This document shows, piece by piece, positions 1-10,766 of a stretch of DNA of 64,000 nt. The position numbers and the translations under genes were made by a program. Source of the stretch: Notospermus geniculatus (taxonomy: Eukaryota; Nemertea; Pilidiophora; Heteronemertea; Lineidae); contig NMRB01000039.1 of NCBI GenBank assembly GCA_002633025.1, positions 424,705-488,704 on the forward strand, written 5' to 3'. Each line of letters starts with the position of its first letter. The first letter of the stretch is position 1. The notes beneath the pieces were generated by a model. It was not told the DNA's origin and did no database searches. It saw nothing but the letters and a program-made list of their open reading frames with translations.

Positions 1-700
1 CATTCAGGTTTATTTTTCTGACAGGAAAACCGAAGGCTGCGCAGTAAAAGGAGTGGTGTCCCCCTTACACGATGAGCAGCAAAAAAATCAGGGTTTCTTT
101 GGTGCAGAATACCGATTTTCATTGTTCATTCCAGTGTAAAACCTACACTGAAAGTCCGTGTTCAACACTATTACCCTGATTTTCGGTGTTCAGTGTGTAA
201 TGGCAATACCACTTTTTTGGTCATTCGAACGAACATGACATGACACGTCAAGGCAATTCAGGAATTGGCTGTGTACATGTAGATCTCCTAGCCTGTGACT
301 TAAAGTTGTGGCAAAACGACCACAACTTCAATTTTTCTAACAGCGATACGGTACATCATGTAATTCATAGGCGAGCGACATGTACATGACATGTACGGTG
401 AATCATGAGGTGTGGATCCTTCCGTTGCCTTCATCTACCAGGATCGATACGTGTAAGATTCAATTATTCTCATCTGATAAGTTCACTATGTAATTTCAAA
501 CTTTGCGGTCAACTTCATTAAATCGGCAATCGATAAGGCTGACAAGCAGCAAAGGCTTCATTGCTTGACAGTTTCTTCATCAACGACAAATGCAATTGCA
601 ACAAGAGCAACGCAGATCGTGTCATAATGCCCCCGTTGTACGTTGTTAGTGGGCATAGCCTCGAGATGGTACATTGGGAAGGTTGGCCAAACTTCAGTTA

Positions 701-1372
701 CCAGACTGGGCCGTCACGCGGTACCGTGATTCGCGCTTTACCGTGATTTCCGTGGTGAAAAGAGGAAGTGGATCGAATGTGGCGCAACCGCACAACTGCT
801 CGCCGAGCATGGTGGGAATGGTGGTCGCGCTGCAGCGTGATATCACGGGGCAGTTGAAGTCAACGTTTTACAATGGTTTACTTGTGAAGATTACAACAAC
901 AATCGCGGCTAACCGAGGCCACCCGAAGATAAGAGACTTTAGCACGTCTAATTTCAAAAAAGCGTCAATCGTTTAAAAAAAGCGTCATTTTGAAATGACC
1001 TGTCCAAATGCAATCTCTATCATCTTATCTACATACCTGAACTGAATTTCAGGCTTTGTAGGCGTTTATGGCGCCGAAAATGGCATATAATGCAGGTAGG
1101 CATGGCAGGCCTGCCATTACGGCTGTCGAGGTAAATTTCGGTCGAAAATTGCCTGTAAAATCTTTAAACGTGAGTATGACACATTGAATTTTTGCTTGTT
1201 TATTGACAAAAATTGTATAAATTTATGGTGAGAAGTTCCCGTCTCCTCCACGCAGGATTGTAGGTGTTTTCTGCCAAAACAAATATTGTATTTTGTACAG
1301 CCATTGCGCGGTTGGGCGCGACAAAGTCACGTGCACGGTTCCATCACGGTACCGCGTGACGGCCCAGTCTGG
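701..1372. mobile_element. PIF/Harbinger-like MITE, 672 bp, present only in copy A1
   Basis: The ends are a perfect 30-bp terminal inverted repeat beginning CCAGACTGGGCCGTCACGCG (701-730 and 1343-1372). The element is flanked by TTA at 698-700 and 1373-1375. The other copy has an uninterrupted empty site with a single TTA near 11897. A 3-bp TTA duplication with inverted ends is typical of PIF/Harbinger. No transposase is readable inside, so it is non-autonomous. The open frames spanning its left end are by-products of the insertion. Confidence 0.87.
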
Positions 1373-4300
1373 TTACAATTTCACGTTGATTGATCGAAAA
1401 GTTAAAAGACAATTCAAGATGGCCGCCATCTTGGATTAATGGTGCTGCTGATCAATAAAAGGCACCAACATTCTAAAAGAATTTCAGGCTGATAGATAAA
1501 TCAAAGCCTTCTCGAACTGACGGAAACCAAATTCAAGATGGATGGCCACCAAAGCTGCCATCTTGTAACCGGGTTTATATGTTTGTTGACAACCACCAAA
1601 TCAGAGATAGCTGCCACGACTACCCATCAACTCGAAACTGAAAACTTAGGAGCCTGTCTCCGTTCACGTGAATGTTTTGAAGCAGTCACTTTTCAGCCAA
1701 GGGCGTTATGAGCAGTATTGATGACATGTAATTAATTATCGGCGGATCAAAAACCTGGTCTGGTCACGGCTTTATGCGCACCATCAATGTCATCACTAGT
1801 AATCGATACCGGATATTGAATGTTTGGCAGCTGATTAGCTGGATATGCAATTCATGGAATGGTTGGACTGGAAGGAAATCGACAAAATAAATCCAATTAC
1901 AACTCTCCTCGTCAGCAATACTTTTGTATGGAAGATGTTTCACCGCGCAGAAATTTGTGCTGGAATGATGACCACCACCAACGCTACCAATATTGAATAT
2001 TAGCAAAAGAAATAAACACATGTACAGATCTTGGTTTCCAATATTTCACCATGTTTATACTCCTCTACAAATAAAAGTTGTCGATCGATTTTCATTATTA
2101 TTGCTTAAATGATACATGTAGATCTACATGTACATCTTACAAATAAACAATATCAGTCTATAGTTCATTGGAAACTTAACTTCCACATCGCAGCTGAAGG
2201 AAAACAGAATGAAATGGTTCATGGACCATGTGCTCACCTGGATGACTGTACCAGAGAAGAACGAATAACTAGTGTCAAATCGAAATGTTCCAGGAAATAT
2301 CATACAAGTTTAGAACATTCTTTGTGGTAGCCTATTGTTCATGAGTCAAAATTCATTTTTCAAGATGGATGATTGGCGGCCATATTTGAATTCCAATCCT
2401 GCATGGGTGTGGGGCGAGTAGAAATGAATGACGAAACGCAAACTCAAACATGGGAAATATGTCATTATGTTTATTGCACAATGTCAACGTGGTGATTTAC
2501 AGTTTGATGGGGTGACACAGAGTAAGCACAGGGTTGGCGCATTAACATGACTTATATATCAAAAATAATCCACAGGTGGGGGACTTTTCAACATGCTTGC
2601 ATATACGCCATGTATTTGGATTACGAAAAATATTTGCCCGCTGCCAGAATTTCATTAAGATAATTAAGTCATTGTACAAAAGTACATGTTCGTAAATATC
2701 AACCTGTATGTGTCCAGTTCAAATGAATTTCGACCCTGCAACTTGAACAGTTGTTTCTGAAACAGTTATTTGGTGTAAATATTTTTTAGCCACGATGCAC
2801 GAAATTTTTACCTTTTTTCTTTTCCCAACAACGTGAACCAGTCGAGTTTATTCGTTTCGTCTTCATTCCCAGCGGCGAGTGAACTACATTCTGACAGCAG
2901 GCAATGAAGCCTACAGGTCTGCGTACACTGGCAACATTTTTACAACATTCATAGTTACTAGTACAACAAAATGTCGAACTTCTTACTGAGTACAGGGGAA
3001 CATGTTGAAAAATGTTGCTAATTTAGAGGCCTGTGCAGGCTATTGTATACAGCGTCAAAAGATAAGGTTGCTAATTAGGTACATTGTCCAAATGTTGTAA
3101 AAATGTAGCCAGTGTATACCTTGTTAACTTGTCAGCTTCTGGGAGCAAAAGAACTAGTACATGTATATCAAAAGCAAATAACGCACAAGATAGTAATTCC
3201 AAGGAAAAGTTGATAGAAACCTGAAATTTGAATTTCACAACAAGAAAGTCAGTAGGTCATAGATTCCACCACCTGGATAAGTATCCTTCAACACTCAACT
3301 CCCTCGATACGTGTAAGTACATGTATACATGTACTTATCTTGAGTAACAGCTTGGTTTGCCTTACTGCGTATCCTGCGGACAACCGTTGTCTCAAGAACA
3401 CTGTTGAAAAAGTTGAATAGAGTCTTGACAAAACTCTAAGATAGGTAAACACACATATATAAATGTCACAATAACATTGACGATAAAAACATGATACACA
3501 CATGAAATGTGCAGAGTTTGATGTCACTTGCAAAACATATATCACATCCATTAAAGCTATGGCATCAAATAAACCATTTTTACTCTTTAATAATATGAAA
3601 TTGCTACAGGATGCCATGATGGCGATACCATAGAAATGTAAGAAATATGATTTGAATTCATCTGATGAAAGGCATTTACAACGTATAGATATTGCGAGTT
3701 TGTAACGTCTACATGTACAGGCTTGATTCTGAGTATTTCATGGCAAGTGTTAAATTCAAGGCTTTTTGACTGTTTATAGCAAATCCGTATAAGTAACGCA
3801 AAAATAGCGTCGTCAACTGCAGCACTGATAGATTTTTAACAACTAAGAAAAAGTCAGTACGTGTTCCTAATTTGTAATTCACCACTGCTCCTTACACAGA
3901 AAAGACCACATGTACAATTTGCTGGCGATGACACATAGACAGCGGATAAAAAAAATGTGCCATTTAATAAAACAGATACTCTACATTCTACATGTATATA
4001 TGTATATGTAAAACACAGAGGGATCACATGAAGCCGTCCCTGAAGATAGGTTCCAGGGTGTCCAGTGTAATATTTTTCATTGCCCCCATTTGCCAATATC
4101 TCCAAACAAAAGATTGACGCGACGTGACAATGGGGAGGCACTGATGAACATACATGTATCTCTCATCAGGGATATCATATCGACCATTTCGACGTGCACT
4201 GACATGATGTCAGAATTTCAAGACTTTGAAAGTACATGTATGATAGTAGGCTGTATAGCCTACTTAACGCAAATTTCCGATAGCAGTGCCTCAAAGTAAG

Positions 4301-4456
4301 AAATTCTAAGCATACATATATACATATTTGACATCAACAGGCATTCACGATATGAAAACTTATCCATGGTGAATTCATTTTATGTTTAGTCAAGTAACAC
4401 TCATATTTCTTTGTTGACCCGGAGTCTGACCGTCCAAGTTTCAGTCCTGTTACAGC

Positions 4457-4571
4457 CCAGGGGCCGTATTCATAAAACTACTTAAGTCTAAGTATGACAC
4501 TTATCCTTTGTTCAACACAAAAGATCAGTATCACACTTTGACTTAAGTATGATTATAAATATGGACCCTGG
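4457..4571. mobile_element. Short palindromic MITE (GGGGCCGTATTCATAAA type), copy A1
   Basis: This is a 115-bp imperfect inverted repeat. The left end CCAGGGGCCGTATTCATAAA mirrors a right end that reads CCAGGGTCCATATTTATAAT on the other strand, and both continue into ACTTAAGTC. It is shared by both A copies at the same site. A related element lies at 30619-30732. I could not define a target duplication, so the superfamily is left open. Confidence 0.7.
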
Positions 4572-5081
4572 CCTCTTCAAGGGGACCACTGCAGGTCATT
4601 TGATGATCAATTACTACGCACTAGGCAAAAAATGATTCCCATGATAAAACTACCTACATGTAAGGTATGGAGATGGGGCACCACAGACTAAAACAGGACA
4701 AGATGGGTGTACCACTTGCCAGGAGTGTTATTCCACAACATTTGGCACAAGAAGTCAATTTCAATTAGAACGACCCGATGCAAATTGTAATATATAATAT
4801 ATAAAAAAAAAAGAAATTTGCAACTGGACTACAACTTATACAGTAATTTTCATCTATTCCTTGAATCCAGACCAGTGAAGCCTACCGCAGACGCTGCGGG
4901 ATGAGACAAAAGCGCAACTGCCTTACAACCCAGTGCAACAGACAAGTGCACACGCTTGGCGACGACAGACCAGCGTGATTGCCAACTAATCCAACTTCAC
5001 ATAGGCCCTTTTCCTGCAAATGGTTTTGCGAGGGCTCATTTTTAGCGGTATACTTCTGGTGCCGGAGAGTAGACCAAACAT

Positions 5082-5220
5082 AGTTTTTTTCGGCCGTATG
5101 TAGTATTTTTTCGGTCGTATGTAGTTTTTTTCGGTCGTATGTAGTTTTTTTTCGGTCGTATGTAGTATTTTTTCGGTCGTACGTAGTTTTTTTGGTCGTA
5201 TGAAGTTTTTTTGGTCATAT
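5082..5220. repeat. Short-period tandem repeat, about 20-bp unit, copy A1
   Basis: There are about seven degenerate units of the form TTTTTTTCGGTCGTATGTAG, with T-run length varying between units. The minus-strand reading gives a spurious peptide rich in RPKK and YIRPKK. The A2 counterpart at 16060-16238 has more and differently arranged units, so copy number differs between the copies. Confidence 0.85.
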
Positions 5221-6386
5221 GTTAACTGGCATCGTTCTTGAAGGAACATCACCAAAGCGGCGGGCGGCAGCAAGATACAAGAGAGGAAAGATCTGCATTG
5301 ACTTACCATTTGATATTCGCCGACGCCGTCTGGTGTATCGCATCGCAGATTACCTTTGATTTTGGTCGGCGGGGGAATTTCGGTGCGTTTCGTACACTGG
5401 TAAAGGATTTGGAAATGGAAGACAACATTATTTTATTTTTACAGCCTTCTGACATGTCGTAAGCCAATTTCACCAAGGTGTAAACATTAATACTATTGCT
5501 ACTTACTAATATTTCCAATCAGAGGACTTTTCTTCTTCAAGAAACCGTCACACATCAAAAAATATACGGTATAGGATTTTTGGCAAACTCCAAAGGCTCT
5601 CTTGATTTACCTACATGTAACCACCCTTGTTACTGGCGCCTGAAAAAAGCCATTTCTTGACTAAGCAGACTCGGCACTCACCATGGAACCGACAGGTATA
5701 CCCCAGTCCTGACGGACTCATTTCATCTCATTCATGAAAATAAGTACAATGCACACGATCAGCGGTACCCTATTCGTAAATAAGGAAATCGGGAACTCCC
5801 AGGATCGAGTAGTTATGTATTTCTGCATCCATTTGTGCGTGCACTTGTGCGACTGGGATATTGGCCTGCCCAACAGAAGCCGGTGTACTGACAACTTTTG
5901 GGTGGACATGGGTTCAATGGTGTACATAGTCGTGGGTTCAAATCTTTACTGTTTTGGTTCATGGGGGAGATGCATGGTCTCCGACTTTTTTCACAAACGG
6001 TGGGGTAGTTAGACTTCATGGTCTTGGGTTCAGATCTTTGACTTTTTATGGTCAATCTTTTACCTTTTTATACAGATGCATGGAAAAAGACATAACTACT
6101 CGATCTTGGTAGTCCCCGAGTTCCTGATTTCTCTGTTTACCAATATCCCACGATCGTGCAGGCAAAATGACAGGGGAATACAACTGATTGTGAAGATAAG
6201 CAGGTACACAGGTATAAACATAATAAACGATGGATACACTGGGATGAATATTTACAATAAATGCAATTGTTACAAGTAATAATAAGATTACCCGTGGAAT
6301 AAGCATACTTTTAGCATTTTTTAGCCATAAAACCGCACCTTCTGATAATTGTGAATGAAATTCTTGAGAGTACACTGGTTCCCGAC

Positions 6387-6426
6387 CTCACCTCTAGGGC
6401 GATATACTGATAGCCCTAGCGGTGAG
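6387..6426. repeat. 14-bp-stem hairpin, conserved in both A copies
   Basis: CTCACCTCTAGGGC pairs with GCCCTAGCGGTGAG (13 of 14 positions) around a 12-nt loop. The same hairpin is at 17405-17444 in A2. No flanking duplication or transcript evidence is visible, and it is too short for a typical animal microRNA precursor. Confidence 0.5.
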
Positions 6427-7370
6427 ATCTGAAACTAATCTAGTTTTGATATAATTTGTGTTTTTTGCCCTCCAAAGGTAAAAGAGAGCATCCCTTTGCA
6501 AAAACGTTAGTTCTATCGTAACTAACATGTGCACTATGTAGAGTAGAGTAGAACTATCATTTGAATCCTTGAACTAAATCTTTGTGGAATTATTGCCTTT
6601 TACCATTGGACAGCAGTACATGTATGTGCGTTGATCCCTCTTCATTCACCCCTCAGTACAAAGTGTCCAGATTGGCAAGATTTCAACTCCGTATTCAGGT
6701 AACCAGTGGCAGGCTGCCTGCCACTTTTTTACACTTGTACTGAGTGATGCATTCATATTTCACGAGCTAAAATAAAGACATTCAGCATGAACGATGTCAA
6801 AAGTCCCAGTAACTGACAGCGACAACAATTCATGCTATTAGGCCTACGATTTCTTGCATATATTCCAGGCATATGGACTTACGGCTTCAGAGGAAACAAT
6901 GTGACCAGATTATTTTTGTGAATTATAAATAAAAGGGACCCTAGAGGCAGCTTGCTATTAGGCTAGCAAATAAACTACATCACAGGTGGCGGCAGCAACT
7001 GAGAAACAATAAATTCGGGCCCAAATGTGGATCTCATAGTGCATTTTACTTGCAATGTGTGTACAGATCCTCATACATATCGAAATGCCTATTGGGAGCT
7101 GCCTCTAGTGACCCTTTAGGGCGATTCCTTCTGACCTTGTAAGTTCTACCAAAGACATGTAGAGTGTTGCCAAATAATTTTGATGTATTCAATGAACTAG
7201 AGTTTGACAGCAGTCCAATAGACCTACACCAAAAGCGGCACGCAGCGAAGACACTGTACACCTACAAGGCGGAGCACAAAGCACGTGGCACATTCAGTGT
7301 GAGGCAGCAGAATTTCAGAGTTTATCGGAAATACCAAGCAATTAAAACAGGTGATCATACACTGCAAATG

Positions 7371-7492
7371 AATGTAACACCTTCTATCAAGTTCTGAACT
7401 TAATGTAACACCTTCTATCAAGTTCTGAACTTAATGTAACACCTTCTATCAAGTTCTGAACTTAATGTAACACCTTCTATCAAGTTCTGAAC
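7371..7492. repeat. 31-bp tandem repeat, four units
   Basis: Four nearly perfect units starting at 7371, 7402, 7433 and 7464 each begin AATGTAACACCTTCTATCAA. The last unit runs into a different sequence after GTTCTGAAC. The low divergence between units points to recent expansion. Confidence 0.95.
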
Positions 7493-8710
7493 ATGGGTGC
7501 ATCGCCGGTAAATGACGCAGTTAGAAGCAGCATTATGGTTGACTGTAAATGTACGTGCACAAACTTTCACCTCTTTTCACGTTGTTGATCCCTCCCCTGA
7601 GCGCCGCAACCACAAACATTTTGCATTCCAAACACTACATACCGATAACCCGAGCTATGACAAAAACACCTTCATCGTGGTCACTGTCATAGGATGGACA
7701 TAAAGTTATTGGAAATGATAATGACATGGTAAGTAATGGGATCCTAGATCGTTTATCTTCTGATTCTTCTCCAGAACAAAAAGATCAACAGTCAGATTTG
7801 TTTATTTCTCGAGTTATCACCTCTGGATAAGAAGGGACGGGGAAGAAGTTATGACAAAACAGGAGGTGATATACTGGGCCTACTCCACAATTAATGATTT
7901 GATGAATGGTCTGCTCCACAAAGTCAGGTAGAAGTCCTGTTCAACAGTTATCGCGAAATAGGCTACAGACATCACGATAGGATAGGTTAATACCGGTTGT
8001 TGACTGACCATCAAGGAAGTGAGTACGATGCATGGCCTACACCAACAATGATAATGGTATTTCCACTCTATTCCACTACCCATGTACAGTGACCAGGGTT
8101 TGAAAGAAAGGATATTTTTGCTAGCTTTTTGAAGTTTTGTTGTTCAAGACCTTTCGGCGAGAAATAAGATGGCACAACCTGAAACATTCAAACCATCCAA
8201 GTCAGTCCAGTAATACCGCGAACAATGGATTCTCTTAATAATACTGATTAAACACATGAATTCAAGTATGGGAAGAGGTCGACTATTATAGTCCTTCGCC
8301 TAATTCCCATACAGGAATGAAATGGCCAGGGTCGGAGTGCTACCTGTAGCAATGCACATGTCGCCTACATCATGCCACTCACGTTGCTGACGCATCCATT
8401 GCAATTCGCTTTCTATGTTTTTTTTTTCGAGTGAAACCTAGGCGGTTTACAGAGGGTTCTCAACCCGGCAGCGAGAGTCCTCAGCTTGGTGCCGCTATTT
8501 GAGCACAATCTGTGCACATAGCTCTTCACTGGTTGCCAGCAAGATGAGGATTCCGTCTGCTGAAGGGCGATGCCGCCGCACGGATCCAACCGTGACAACC
8601 GCCTACATTGTGTTGAGGACTCCAGTCACTCGGCATTCTTTTGGTGATCCGGCCTTTACGATCTCGGGCCATCAGCTGCTGGTGTCTATGACAGAGTCGT
8701 CATAGTATAA

Positions 8711-9046
8711 ATGCGGGTGATTCACCGACTTTACGACGAGTTTACGATCAGTTTGCGATTAGTTCACGACGGTAGTCGTCAAGGAATTGCAAACTCGTCG
8801 TAAACTAGCCGCAATCTGGTCGTAAAGAAATGACGTGACGTTGAAGCTGATCCACCGAAACAAATGTTTGATCTCGTCGTAAATTCGTCGTCAACAGAAC
8901 TCAGTCGTGAACGGGTCGCGAACTCGTCGTGAACGAATCGTGAACGCTGATCCACAGGCTACGATTACTAGTATTCGTCGCAAACCTGTCATGAACAAAT
9001 CGCAAACTGATCGTAACTCATTGTCAAGTCGGTGGACCACCCGCAT
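8711..9046. mobile_element. CGTCG-rich inverted-repeat element, copy 1
   Basis: The left end ATGCGGGTGATTCACCGACT and the reversed right end ATGCGGGTGGTCCACCGACT form long imperfect inverted repeats of roughly 70 bp. The interior repeats short words of the form AACTCGTCGT and TCGTAAAC in both orientations. A second copy of similar length sits at 18513-18850 in unrelated flanks, which shows a dispersed mobile family. No coding capacity is visible and I could not fix the target duplication. It is a non-autonomous element with dense subterminal repeats, superfamily unknown. Confidence 0.8.
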
Positions 9047-9508
9047 TATTCACTTTTTGCAAAGGCCTCCATTTTTACAGCGATGGTAAAACTTTTGTGT
9101 AGCCTATATTGGTGTTTGGTCAGGATTGGACTTCGTGGTTTCAACAACAGGAGAACATAGCGAGGGGACGACGATACTCCTACATGTAAGTCGGGAACGG
9201 CCAAATCTTCAGCAACACTGCAGGGTTTACACTGGGGTGGCCACGTTGGTGCACAGATTCTTATAGTACCATGGGAATGTCGTTCTCTCTGTCTTGTTTT
9301 TCTCTTTCAAATTCATTCATAGTTTTGTTTTAAAATCTCGTGTTGATCCTGGTGCGTTGGACATGGTCAACTGAACTGAAATCCACATATACTGTGCACA
9401 CAAGTTAAACAACAGTGGTAAAATGAATACATCTGGATTCAGTATGTACAAAATGTACAAATCAACATTTAAGTAACTTCTGGATAAACTTGGCCTTTCA
9501 TTTCGATC

Positions 9509-9771
9509 TTAATTAGTTTTCTTCGTTTCGGCAGTGATGTTAGGCATAGTCGTGCTCTTTACAGCTGAGGGTGATGGTGAGGGCGTCGGGGACAGCCCTT
9601 CCGCAGTCTCGCCTTTTGGAACTACCTTGGAAATCTTGTCGTGTTTGAATGTCTTGTGTCCAGTTGCCCAGTGGAAGTAGTAACTTAAACATGCAAAAAG
9701 GCTGCGGCACAGTTCAATTGACAGTGCCCTGGTGCTGAAATGACGGGTCTCAATCATGGTGAAGACAGTCA
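9509..9771 (-). CDS. Possible terminal coding exon, unknown gene
   Basis: On the minus strand a polypyrimidine tract followed by CAG (acceptor at 9773-9772) opens an 87-residue reading frame that ends in TAA at 9509. The frame starts in phase: two exon bases complete a codon. It contains a likely membrane segment (around SLFACLSYYFHW) and then a polar tail rich in Ser, Pro, Thr and Lys, ending in ETKKTN. I do not recognise the family and cannot find matching upstream exons in the window. It could be the last exon of a gene lying upstream on the minus strand, or a chance open frame. The acceptor and the long stop-free tail make it better than random. Confidence 0.3.
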
Positions 9772-9944
9772 CTGGAAGTAAAAAAGACAGAAACAATAAA
9801 GGGATGCAATGGACGAATGAAAATTCCGGTGGAGAGTTTAGCGCAATATTCACATTCAAAACTGTTTGACCATTTACTTCTTTTCAAATTAGTAGGCCTT
9901 AATTAGCACTTCTATTTGGTACAGATATAATAACCGAAGTCGTC

Positions 9945-9997
9945 CTCCAGAAATTTTGCAAATTTTCGACCCCAACCGGGGTCTTCTTCAGGCTGGC
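9945..9997 (-). other. CTGAAGA-stem-GAAA hairpin motif (hammerhead-like, Penelope-like tail), copy 1
   Basis: On the minus strand the order is CCAG, CTGAAGA, a GACCCC/GGGGTC stem, GAAA, an AATTT/AAATT stem with a 3-nt loop, then CTGG. This is the layout of a hammerhead ribozyme open at stem I. It deviates from a canonical core by one extra A before stem II and one unpaired C at the base of stem I. The motif also reads as PEEDP-WGRKF-like codons, similar to the tail of some Penelope-like elements as I recall them. A related copy is at 43198-43254. Confidence 0.4.
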
Positions 9998-10139
9998 ACT
10001 TTCAAGTCGAGCTACCAGAAGTATAGTATCTATTTTGTACAGCTTTTTAAGAAAAGTAACGTGCATATGAACAGGAAATACTAGCTAAGGACAAGACTGT
10101 TGTGGAACTGAAATTGATCTTTAAAGGCTTATTGTTTCA

Positions 10140-10766
10140 TCTGCTATTGCCTGCTTTAGATTGCCTCCCCAGTTGCTTCCTCGTCATCGGATTCTACATC
10201 AGAAGGTATCAATCTGAACAGCAGGTATTTACGTTGCGATAGTGCAGACTGGATGGCTTCATCACGATCATAATCATCATCTCCCAGTTCCCTGACCTTT
10301 TCCATCACTTTCTTGTACAGTGAGCTGCTGCTTCCGGAAAATATTTCTCAGACTTTTACGATACTTTGGAAGCAACTCATCATGATCCTTCTGTCTGGCT
10401 AATGCCTCGTTTTCCACCTCCAATAAGTTCAATCAGTTTCTGGTGTTTTTCATCTCTATGTACTGCATATGCCATTTGAATCAGCAATTACATCCGTTTC
10501 TTTGTTGCTGCTGCTGCTGCCACTTTCGTCTACATCTCTTGCACTGTCGACACTCGCTGCTGCTATTTTTTTCTACATGACTCGTACTATCAACACTGGG
10601 CTCGCTGTCGCTACTCCCTTCTACATTACTTTTACTACTGACGCTAGCATTGCTTCCATCCTCACTTGTCATATCTGACAAGATTCTCGCCTCTTTCTTC
10701 ATATCGACACTGTCACCATCGAGTTTGTAAAAATTCCGATGTTGTGTCCTACTGTGGCGCTTCTTA
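10140..10766 (-). pseudogene. Frameshifted protein-coding relic, unknown family
   Basis: Reading the minus strand, a Ser/Glu-rich stretch starting with MKKEARIL (about 10702) passes through a poly-Gln run. It is followed, after a stop and changes of frame, by coding-like blocks such as LEVENEALARQKDHDELLPK, then RKSLRNIFRKQQ. After another shift there is a block containing LYKKVMEKVRELGDDDYD and ending PSDVESDDEEATGEAI-stop. At least two frame changes and one stop interrupt it. The charged, helix-rich composition could come from a retroelement or a host gene, and I cannot name it. Its own 3' side lies near the hairpin motif at 9945, which may mean one degraded element. Confidence 0.4.

Larger units (their letters stand above)
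1..6799. repeat. Duplicated segment A, first copy (5' end outside window)
   Basis: This stretch matches 11169-17813 in the same orientation almost base for base, with scattered substitutions and small indels. The match starts at the first base of the window, so the true left edge is unseen. It stops after the motif gaacgatgtca at 6799, exactly where the other copy runs into an N. Relative to its partner this copy has a 672-bp transposon (701-1372) and lacks the 471-bp element at 13949. Open frames here are short, and some are broken by indels between the copies (for example the frame at 2109-2330), so I call no gene. It is either an alternative haplotype or a recent duplicate. Confidence 0.93.

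Noticed and set aside
561-976. Plus-strand open frames across the left end of segment A
   Set aside because: They straddle the left end of the 701-1372 transposon and are not preserved in the other A copy.
2109-2330. 73-codon plus-strand frame in A1
   Set aside because: The A2 copy has a one-base insertion that breaks it (near 12742), so it is unlikely to be coding.
6705-6730. Palindrome AGTGGCAGGC/GCCTGCCACT plus T-run resembling a bacterial terminator
   Set aside because: The sequence is clearly eukaryotic, so a rho-independent terminator has no meaning here; it is a chance palindrome or transposon relic.
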